From Anisus vortex (taxonomy: Eukaryota; Mollusca; Gastropoda; Planorbidae), in the NCBI GenBank assembly GCA_949126835.1, contig OX421507.1, forward strand, positions 13,753,852 through 13,817,851: 64,000 nt of DNA, in the 5' to 3' direction. Below the pieces are notes generated by a model. The model saw only the letters and a list, made by a program, of their open reading frames with translations, was not told the DNA's origin and searched no databases. Of the stretch, positions 54,979 through 64,000 are shown piece by piece. Position 1 is the stretch's first letter, and each line of letters begins with the position of its first letter. The position numbers and the translations under genes were made by a program.

Positions 54979-57900
54979 ATAATCTTCTGTACAGGGCTCA
55001 CTTTTAAATTGTTTGGCATGGTCTATGAAACGAAGAAATAATCTTCTGTACAACGCTCACTTTTAAATTGTTTGGCATGGTCTATGAAACGAAGAAATAA
55101 TCTTCTGTACAGGGCTCACTTTTAAATTGTTTGGCATGGTCTATGAAACGAAGAAATAATCTTCTGTACAGTGCTCACTTTTAAATTGTTTGGCATGGTC
55201 TATGAAACGAAGAAATAATCTTCTGTACAACGCTCACTTTTAAATTGTTTGGCATGGTCTATGAAACGAAGAAATAATCTTCTGTACAGTGCTCACTTTT
55301 AAATTGTTTGGCATGGTCTATGAAACGAAGAAATAATCTTCTGTACAGTGCTCACTTTTAAATTGTTTGGCATGGTCTATGAAACGAAGAAATAATCTTC
55401 TGTACAGTGCTCACTTTTAAATTGTTTGGCATGGTCTATGAAACGAAGAAATAATCTTCTGTACAGTGCTCACTTTTAAATTGTTTGGCATGGTCTATGA
55501 AACGAAGAAATAATCTTCTGTACAGTGCTCACTTTTAAATTGTTTGGCATGGTCTATGAAACGAAGAAATAATCTTCTGTACAGTGCTCACTTTTAAATT
55601 GTTTGGCATGGTCTATGAAACGAAGAAATAATCTTCTGTACAGTGCTCACTTTTAAATTGTTTGGCATGGTCTATGAAACGAAGAAATAATCTTCTGTAC
55701 AGTGCTCACTTTTAAATTGTTTGGCATGGTCTATGAAACGAAGAAATAATCTTCTGTACAGTGCTCACTTTTAAATTGTTTGGCATGGTCTATGAAACGA
55801 AGAAATAATCTTCTGTACAGTGCTCACTTTTAAATTGTTTGGCATGGTCTATGAAACGAAGAAATAATCTTCTGTACAGGGCTCACTTTTAAATTGTTTG
55901 GCATGGTCTATGAAACGAAGAAATAATCTTCTGTACAGTGCTCACTTTTAAATTGTTTGGCATGGTCTATGAAACGAAGAAATAATCTTCTGTACAGTGC
56001 TCACTTTTAAATTGTTTGGCATGGTCTATGAAACGAAGAAATAATCTTCTGTACAGTGCTCACTTTTAAATTGTTTGGCATGGTCTATGAAACGAAGAAA
56101 TAATCTTCTGTACAGTGCTCACTTTTAAATTGTTTGGCATGGTCTATGAAACGAAGAAATAATCTTCTGTACAGGGCTCACTTTTAAATTGTTTGGCATG
56201 GTCTATGAAACGAAGAAATAATCTTCTGTACAACTTTTAAATTGTTTGGCATGGTCTATGAAACGAAGAAATAATCTTCTGTACAGTGCTCACTTTTAAA
56301 TTGTTTGGCATGGTCTATGAAACGAAGAAATAATCTTCTGTACAGGGCTCACTTTTAAATTGTTTGGCATGGTCTATGAGTGAGAGAAATAATCTTCTGT
56401 ACAACTTTTAAATTGTTTGGCATGGTCTATGAAACGAAGAAATAATCTTCTGTACAGTGCTCACTTTTAAATTGTTTGGCATGGTCTATGAAACGAAGAA
56501 ATAATCTTCTGTACAGGGCTCACTTTTAAATTGTTTGGCATGGTCTATGAAACGAAGAAATAATCTTCTGTACAGTGCTCACTTTTAAATTGTTTGGAAT
56601 GGTCTATGAAACGAAGAAATAATCTTCTGTACAGTGCTCACTTTTAAATTGTTTGGAATGGTCTATGAAACGAAGAAATAATCTTCTGTACAGGGCTCAC
56701 TTTTAAATTGTTTGGCATGGTCTATGAAACGAAGAAATAATCTTCTGTACAGGGCTCACTTTTAAATTGTTTGGCATGGTCTATGAAACGAAGAAATAAT
56801 CTTCTGTACAACTTTTAAATTGTTTGGCATGGTCTATGAAACGAAGAAATAATCTTCTGTACAACTTTTAAATTGTTTGGCATGGTCTATGAAACGAAGA
56901 AATAATCTTCTGTACAACTTTTAAATTGTTTGGCATGGTCTATGAAACGAAGAAATAATCTTCTGTACAACTTTTAAATTGTTTGGCATGGTCTATGAAA
57001 CGAAGAAATAATCTTCTGTACAACTTTTAAATTGTTTGGCATGGTCTATGAAACGAAGAAATAATCTTCTGTACAACTTTTAAATTGTTTGGCATGGTCT
57101 ATGAAACGAAGAAATAATCTTCTGTACAACTTTTAAATTGTTTGGCATGGTCTATGAAACGAAGAAATAATCTTCTGTACAACTTTTAAATTGTTTGGCA
57201 TGGTCTATGAAACGAAGAAATAATCTTCTGTACAACTTTTAAATTGTTTGGCATGGTCTATGAAACAAAGAAATAATCTTCTGTACAACTTTTAAATTGT
57301 TTGGCATGGTCTATGAAACGAAGAAATAATCTTCTGTACAACTTTTAAATTGTTTGGCATGGTCTATGAAACGAAGAAATAATCTTCTGTACAACTTTTA
57401 AATTGTTTGGCATGGTCTATGAAACGAAGAAATAATCTTCTGTACAACTTTTAAATTGTTTGGCATGGTCTATGAAACGAAGAAATAATCTTCTGTACAG
57501 TGCTCACTTTTAAATTGTTTGGCATGGTCTATGAAACGAAGAAATAATCTTCTGTATAACTTTTAAATTGTTTGGAATGGTCTATGAAACGAAGAAATAA
57601 TCTTCTGTACAACTTTTAAATTGTTTGGCATGGTCTATGAAACGAAGAAATAATCTTCTGTATAACTTTTAAATTGTTTGGCATGGTCTATGAAACGAAG
57701 AAATAATCTTCTGTACAACTTTTAAATTGTTTGGCATGGTCTATGAAACGAAGAAATAATCTTCTGTACAACTTTTAAATTGTTTGGCATGGTCTATGAA
57801 ACGAAGAAATAATCTTCTGTACAACTTTTAAATTGTTTGGCATGGTCTATGAAACGAAGAAATAATCTTCTGTACAACTTTTAAATTGTTTGGCATGGTC

Positions 57901-58604
57901 TATGAAACGAAGAAATAATCTTCTGTACAACTTTTAAATTGTTTGGCATGGTCTATGAAACGAAGAAATAATCTTCTGTACAACTTTTAAATTGTTTGGC
58001 ATGGTCTATGAAACGAAGAAATAATCTTCTGTACAACTTTTAAATTGTTTGGCATGGTCTATGAAACGAAGAAATAATCTTCTGTACAACTTTTAAATTG
58101 TTTGGCATGGTCTATGAAACGAAGAAATAATCTTCTGTACAACTTTTAAATTGTTTGGCATGGTCTATGAAACGAAGAAATAATCTTCTGTACAACTTTT
58201 AAATTGTTTGGCATGGTCTATGAAACGAAGAAATAATCTTCTGTACAACTTTTAAATTGTTTGGCATGGTCTATGAAACGAAGAAATAATCTTCTGTACA
58301 ACTTTTAAATTGTTTGGCATGGTCTATGAAACGAAGAAATAATCTTCTGTACAACTTTTAAATTGTTTGGCATGGTCTATGAAACGAAGAAATAATCTTC
58401 TGTACAACTTTTAAATTGTTTGGCATGGTCTATGAAACGAAGAAATAATCTTCTGTATAACTTTTAAATTGTTTGGCATGGTCTATGAAACGAAGAAATA
58501 ATCTTCTGTACAACTTTTAAATTGTTTGGCATGGTCTATGAAACGAAGAAATAATCTTCTGTACAACTTTTAAATTGTTTGGCATGGTCTATGAAACGAA
58601 GAAA
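54979..58604. repeat. satellite array, about 65 units of 59 or 53 bp
   Basis: Long unit: GTGCTCACTTTTAAATTGTT + TGGCATGGTCTATGAAACGA + AGAAATAATCTTCTGTACA (59 bp). The short unit lacks six bases (GTGCTC), giving 53 bp. About 21 long units open the array; the two types mix at 56.2-56.8 kb; the right part is almost purely short with one long unit near 57500. Minor variants are GGGCTC, ACGCTC, TGGAATGG, GTATAAC. Not coding. Confidence 0.98.
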
Positions 58605-58896
58605 TTGGAAAGGGGGCAAATAGATAATTATTTATTCTATGTCATGTTGCACAAGGTATTTGTTCTGTATTATCACTTTTATTTACCAGCAAAATCGTGT
58701 GGGTGTATGTGATGTGTGTGTGTGTGGGGGGGGGGGGAAGGGGGTTAGGGGAACTCTGTTTATTCCTAACATTGACGACTTTGCTTTTTCACTACTAAAC
58801 GTCCTTTGTGTTTTGATTGTGATTTCGTAGGCTTTAAAAAGAAAGTTTTAGTTTCATAAGTATTAGTTCAATAAATTTTTACTAATAAGCTTGCGA
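58605..58896. other. intergenic with G run
   Basis: G run at 58727-58738. No gene. Confidence 0.5.
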
Positions 58897-59040
58897 GAAT
58901 GGGCGCGGGTGTTCTAGTGATAAAGCCGTAGCACGAAGGACGTTTTCTTTTCTCCCCATTTCTGGACAGTGTCCCCTGGGTCTACACAGCTCTGATGGGC
59001 GTATGACGTCAGTTCGTTGGGGGAAAAAAAGTAATGCCCC
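58897..59040 (+). mobile_element. SINE family A, 5' part, degraded
   Basis: GGGCGCGGGTGTTCTAGTGA (box A like), then GTGTCCCCTGGGTCTACACA and GCTCTGATGGGCG in family order. Confidence 0.55.
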
Positions 59041-59307
59041 CTGCCTTCACTAAGTTTATCAATATCATTTTCAGCCAGTAGTCAGTACACAGCAGTAGCG
59101 CCTCTAAAGAACATCGGCGTCTCTAGTATTGTTGGGAGGTGGGAGTATTGTTATATGTATATAGTATATATATTGTATAGAGATGTTCTTTTATACAGAT
59201 CATGTCGCAATGGTACGATTTAGTCTATATATTGTATTTATAATGCATTTATATTTAATTATAGCTTAGACTGACAGAGTATATTTGGGGTAGATTTGTG
59301 TAGATTC

Positions 59308-59375
59308 AGGGGTGGGCAAATTTTTGTGTGTAGGGCCACATTGACAAATGTAAAGCTACTGGCGGTCAGAATATA
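59308..59375 (+). mobile_element. possible hAT-like terminus
   Basis: CAGGGGTGGGCAAATTTTTG followed by GGGCCACATTGA is typical wording for hAT 5' ends. A partner end was not found. Confidence 0.35.
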
Positions 59376-60482
59376 TACTATGTCCACTTTTAGCACACTA
59401 ACACAATAAGTAATTATGAACTTTTTATAGGTCATTAAACAGTTATTGTAATTTTAATGTGTTTATATACTTTAAAATTATGTTCTACAATATGGACAAA
59501 ACATTTCATAAATGTGTTTATAAGATTTAAGAAATTTTATTATAATAGCCTAAATTTATTTTCATTATCTATAAATGGATTTTTTTAGACACACATTATC
59601 ACCACAATTATTGATTATCGATGTTTGTAACTGCATGCAATTCTTGAAATTTCATCAAAAATATTAAATCAATCATACATGAAATTTTCTGAAATTGAAG
59701 TAAAACAAATAATAGATAATAATAAAAATTCCTCTATGGTGACGTTTTCAATTTATACATTTAACTTTTGTGTCGATCGGTCAAACGGCCTACGAGTCTA
59801 TTGAGAACAAACGTATAAATACACCAAATCCATTCACGCCCTGTACCATGCAGGCCACACAATCCATCCGACCATTTAAAACAAAAACAAAAAAACAGAA
59901 CAAAAACACAAACTAGTTTGACGTATTACAAGTCAAGGCAGAAAGTCAACGTTTATGGACGTATCCGAGAAATCACTCAGATCTCTGAAATTGGCCGAGG
60001 TGTCCATGGAATGGAGATGACTCCCGATAACCTGTCCTTGTAGCACCCCGTGGGTCGCGCTGTCAGAAATAATTTACACCGACAGAAACAATCAAAAGTG
60101 TTGGGGAAAGAAGTGGGGGGGGGGGGAGGGGGAGGAGTCCCAGCTCTCTGGCAGTTTCTGCAAAACGGATCTCTCTCTGAAGATTCTTGTGTTGAAATAT
60201 AGAACAAAGGACATCAGTATCCATTACACTGTCGTTGATAAATCAGTGGAAACGAAATTGAGAAGAGAGAGAGAAGAGCTGATGGGTGAGGGAGGAAGGG
60301 GAAGGGGAGGAGGGGGAGAATGCTATTGAACTTACAAGCAAATTGGTTTGAAAAGGATACATACTTACAATAAGAAGAATTTTACAGTAGGCCTGTAGGC
60401 CACAGAAAAGCCCTGAAAAAAAAAAGCTGATGAATTTTACAAAAAAAGAAAAGCCCTCAAAAAGATAACAATATGATTATTC
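59376..60482. other. AT-rich intergenic
   Basis: G run near 60116-60130. No gene seen. Confidence 0.5.
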
Positions 60483-60760
60483 TTGCAACCCAATAACAAC
60501 ATGATGCAAAGCTCAGATAAACATAAAGACAAAAACGCTTTCCTTATCCCTTATGCGAGAACAAATGCAAAAAAAGAACTTTTTTTCCCGTGTGGCATTC
60601 GGGCACTGAATGGGTTTTTTGAACAAACCAGGAAAACCAGTAACTTAACATCATTTAAAACATTAATAAAGATGCAAGACTAGACTGGGACCACGTATGA
60701 GCGTAGGACGCAATAAACTTTCTTATAGAAGGAGCGTCTGTAATATATAAGATAAGATAA
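60483..60760 (+). mobile_element. CR1-like LINE 3' fragment
   Basis: Open for 66 codons matching the ORF2 C-terminus (SDKHKDKNAFLIPYARTNA, FFPCGIRALNG, TSNLTSFKTLIKMQD), then the 3' UTR with GACGC ... GCGTC hairpin and the TATAAGATAAGATAAG tail. Substitutions such as WNGLP to LNGFF show it is older than the copy at 20.9 kb. Confidence 0.88.
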
Positions 60761-61755
60761 GTAGAATAGGACGATATTATAATTCTTACAAAACCCATAA
60801 ACTATAAACACACAAGTACAAACCATTAAAACAAACGAATACAATATGATGAATCTTACAGAGCCCCACACAATAAATCTGGCACTTCACTGACCAGTGC
60901 CCAGTGTGCGCAAAAACGCCCCGGTGACTGTCCAATCCTGATAACTGATAGAAAAAAACAAGAACACACATGAATTGAAGCCTTCATATGTCCGGGGAGA
61001 AAAGGGAGCCAAAATAAAAGAGCAGAAAGAGGGTACTCAACGTTTTGTGCCAATATTGACCTTAAGATGTCCTCCCCTCCCTTCGCCCCCATTTCCAACC
61101 CCACCCCCCACCCCTTTTTTTTCTCCCATCACTGCCCTTGTCTGATTTGAACAGGGAAATGTAAGTACCGCCACGACTTCACAGAAGAAGAAGAAGAATC
61201 AGACGGTGTGAGTAGAGTGGGTAAAAAAAGGGACAGGAGGAGTCAGGGGAAATAATAAAATGTGCATTGAGTAGCCTGCCCTTGTTGCTAGGTTCTATCA
61301 AAAGTGGCGGTGTATGCAAAAAAAATATAGAAAAAAATGGGGAAAACTCGGAGATCTGTGAGGTCATTTCTGTATTAGATCTATCTATGTAACAACCGCA
61401 ATAAGAGGAATTCCATTTTGAAGTAGATTCTAGATTTTATATTGCTTTGATGTTGAAAATAGAGATGTGATTTGATGTTATATTCGTCATGCTAATATTA
61501 GATCTTATTTATTCCGTAAAAGCAAAATTAAACAAACGTGTGTTGGGCATTGGGTGTGCCATGAATATGCAAGCTGGTTTGATTAACACAAATTTTAATT
61601 AAATTACACTGATGGGCAGTTAGATAGACTGATAGATAGCCAGACTGACTGACAAAGTAAAAGATTGTTAGATTGATAGATAAATAGATACACTAATAAA
61701 GAGATTAAATAAGATACATAGATATGTATGTACGTATGTATGAATATGTATTCAT
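60761..61755. other. intergenic
   Basis: GATA/GACT-rich tract near 61614-61740. No gene seen. Confidence 0.5.
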
Positions 61756-62005
61756 ACTAGCTAAAATACCCGGTGTTGCACGGGGTAACAAGTAGCCTAA
61801 ATTGCTATTTACAGAAAAATAAAAATAATATTAGTCTAAAGAGAATCGAACCCAGGTCAACGGTTGTCAGGCTGGGACTCTAATAACTATACTGCGGAAT
61901 ACACATATAGAAAGGAGAAATCGGGAATTTAAATGCGAGACAATTAGGTCAAATATCTTTATAGTTTGAATATGTGTGTTCGTTCGTCCTTTTTATAACT
62001 GGCTA
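61756..62005 (-). mobile_element. tRNA-derived repeat, family C
   Basis: On the plus strand: TACTAGCTAAAATACCCGGT + GTTGCACGGGG (GC-rich end), then GAGAATCGAACCCAGGTCAA (box B on minus). The other end is near GTTTGAATATGTGTGTTCG. Confidence 0.6.
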
Positions 62006-62902
62006 GGTAGGTAAGTAGTTGGTAGATAGGTAGTAAGTAGGTAGGTAGTTAAAGGGTAGGTAGGTAGGTAGGTGGATGGCTTGGTAGATTGACGGATCGT
62101 TACAAATATATATATTTAACTAGACGTTACTATTCAATTTGCCTTACGGTCAATTAAAACCTTTATTTGTCTATAAGACATAAGCACGATTTTTTTTAAA
62201 TCAATACAAATATTTTAAAACTTCAAATGTATCTCCATAGTATGAAGTTATTTTATAATTAATTTTTAAAAATATGATTCTACAATTTCATTATTATTGT
62301 TTTTCTAACAATTGCTCTATTATGTTTATGAATTACGTAGGCTATTTTTGTTTATTCAGCATTAGTTATAATTTCAGCATAATACTTTAATCGCTGTGTT
62401 TTTTTTCCCCCCGCTCTTCTATTTAATTGATATATCGATCGGAAGATTTTTTGTTTTGTTAAATTTAAATATAATTTAGACACAAAATAATGAACAAAAA
62501 ACAATCTGTGTGAAAAATGTTGAACTGACTAGGGGGAGGGAACCGCTTCTAGATGTGTTCTATTATTCCGTTGCATTGCACGATTGTGTGTTACTGCCCC
62601 TGTATTCCTACACCGACATTTAATCAAGCTGGCATTTTTTTTTTCTGACCTGTCATTTACAACAACAAAAATGTTGTTGTTTTCTGGGTGGATGGTTGGG
62701 TGGAGGGGGAGTGTCGGGGGGGGGTGATGATATGGGCCGGGCGTTGTGAGTTAGTGTGCCGGGGCAACAATTAATGAAGATTGGAAAATGTCGATGAGAA
62801 CATTGGTGCAAGACCTAGTAAATCGGTGGGAAGTGGGTCGCATAGATAGATGTATCAGACATTAGAGGGAAATATATATTAGTTAGAAAAGGCGATTACG
62901 GT

Positions 62903-62906
<4 letters not shown>
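62006..62906. other. AT-rich intergenic
   Basis: (GTAG)n-like tract at 62003-62075. No gene. Confidence 0.5.
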
Positions 62907-62974
<68 letters not shown>

Positions 62975-63018
62975 CAGAGAGAGAGGGAGAGAGAGAGAGA
63001 GAGGGAGAGAGAGAGAGA
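62907..63018. repeat. (GA)n microsatellite
   Basis: About 110 bp of GAGA with GGGA interruptions. Confidence 0.97.
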
Positions 63019-63870
63019 TGGGGTGGGGGTGTTGAAAAGACAGGGATAAAAAGATTGATATAGATCTAGTTCTCAATGCTTAGTTTCAGTCTATTGCTGA
63101 AGTAATACATATTCGATTCAAGCCGACACTTGTATATAATGTTTTATTAGAGGGGAAAATGTTGCCAACACAACGCCAGATAGCATCGCTTATGCCCAAA
63201 TACTGCTAAAGCAGAAAACAATGTGCGGGCAACACATTTCTAAATATGCTTCCATAATCTGTAAACGAAAAATTAATGTAATGATGTAATATTTTTGCTT
63301 TAGTCTATAGATGAACTCAGTGGTTGCTAGTGCCTTGATAATACAATACAAACGTGCAGCTTGCAGGGCCCTCGAGAGAAAAAAAAGATGCCGGTACAAG
63401 ATTTTTTCTAGGCCCCCGCTTCCCCTCACCCCACTTTTTTTTAATGAACATTCTGTTACTTCACGATAACATCTGATGGAGTTTCTTTTGTTGTTTTTTT
63501 TCTTATAATATTAAAATATACTTAAATTTTTCCATTAGCTCCAACCAACGACCATAAAGGCTAAAGGCTTGATGATGATACTTAAATTAGCCTTTTCTGG
63601 AACTTTAACTTTAGATTCTAACCGAGTAGACGATTTCTACCAAGTACCAAATCTATCTTCAAAGGATAGGCCTAATATATGTATGTATTAATTAGTGGGC
63701 TTAAACTAACAAAGGCGAATGGTCACAAGAACTCTAAATCCCTACATTTACCAATGTAAAATTTACTAAGCCCGAGCTGCTTGCCAATGGCAAAGGAAAG
63801 TTAGTCACTTTTTGTTTTATCATCTCAGTATATTTTTACAATTAGGGCCTAGGCTACACAGAGGTGGTTG
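63019..63870. other. AT-rich intergenic
   Basis: Nothing recognised. Confidence 0.5.
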
Positions 63871-64000
63871 GATTGGCGTAGCCTACCGATGGTCCTGTGT
63901 TAGATTCCATTTTTTTCCAGGGTTCTGAAGGGTGTTCCTGAGTCTACATAACTTTGATGGATACCTTACATTAGTTGGGGGAAAACAAAATTCGTCTGGG
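63871..64000 (+). mobile_element. SINE family A, runs off the window
   Basis: TTGGATTGGCGTAGCCTACC region, TGTTAGATTCCATTTTTTTC, CCTGAGTCTACATAACTTTG and GGATACCTTACATTAGTTGG follow the order of the copy at 12054. The 3' part lies beyond the window. Confidence 0.65.

Noticed and set aside
54979..58604. CRISPR-like periodic array
   Set aside because: There are no unique spacers; units are contiguous satellite copies in eukaryotic-type DNA.

Overview
This window looks like AT-rich, repeat-dominated, gene-poor animal DNA. The mix of families (a Mag/K02A2.6-like Ty3/gypsy element, CR1/jockey-type and L2-like LINEs, tRNA-derived SINEs, several hAT families) suggests an invertebrate, and a gastropod mollusc is my best guess. 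No species-diagnostic gene is present, so that is inference. I found no intact host gene. Every convincing coding region belongs to a transposable element or its remains, apart from one broken THAP-like zinc-finger fragment.

Layout. 0-3.5 kb: the 3' part of a Ty3/gypsy element (protease, RT, RNase H, integrase, polypurine tract, 3' LTR), cut by the left window edge and broken by one frameshift in RNase H. 3.5-5 kb: 3' ends of a LINE family and a tRNA-derived SINE. 5.0-7.1 kb: a hAT copy with transposase remnants and a second repeat inserted in it. 7-12.5 kb: AT-rich DNA with microsatellites, short tandem repeats and SINEs. 12.53-18.74 kb: a diverged, near-palindromic inverted repeat with two arms of about 3.1 kb around a 50-bp spacer; each arm holds the same chain of fragments (two LINE 3' ends, a tRNA-derived repeat, a hAT end). 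20.9-23.25 kb: a 5'-truncated CR1-like LINE with an uninterrupted 764-codon ORF. 25.2-26.8 kb: 33-bp and 34-bp minisatellites. 28 kb: the THAP-like fragment. 30.7-36 kb: tandem arrays of 21, 39, 14 and 12 bp, a CT microsatellite beside a 200-N gap, and SINEs. 38.4-41.96 kb: three hAT-type transposons nested inside one another, two with perfect 8-bp target duplications. 42.2-42.8 kb: a 16-bp array. 45-49 kb: LINE fragments, a SINE and a MITE. 51.2-51.7 kb: a tetranucleotide array. 54.98-58.60 kb: a satellite of about 65 units in two lengths (59 and 53 bp). The rest is AT-rich DNA with scattered SINE and LINE pieces.

How parts relate. The LINE family recurs at least eleven times, and its 3' end carries a conserved nested hairpin. 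One SINE and the L2-like LINEs share a 3' end (GCGCTATAYAAAT plus a short tandem tail), as expected if the SINE borrows the LINE machinery. The satellite unit resembles the LINE 3' end and may come from it. The large inverted repeat, if transcribed, would fold into long double-stranded RNA. Nested insertions allow relative dating of several elements.
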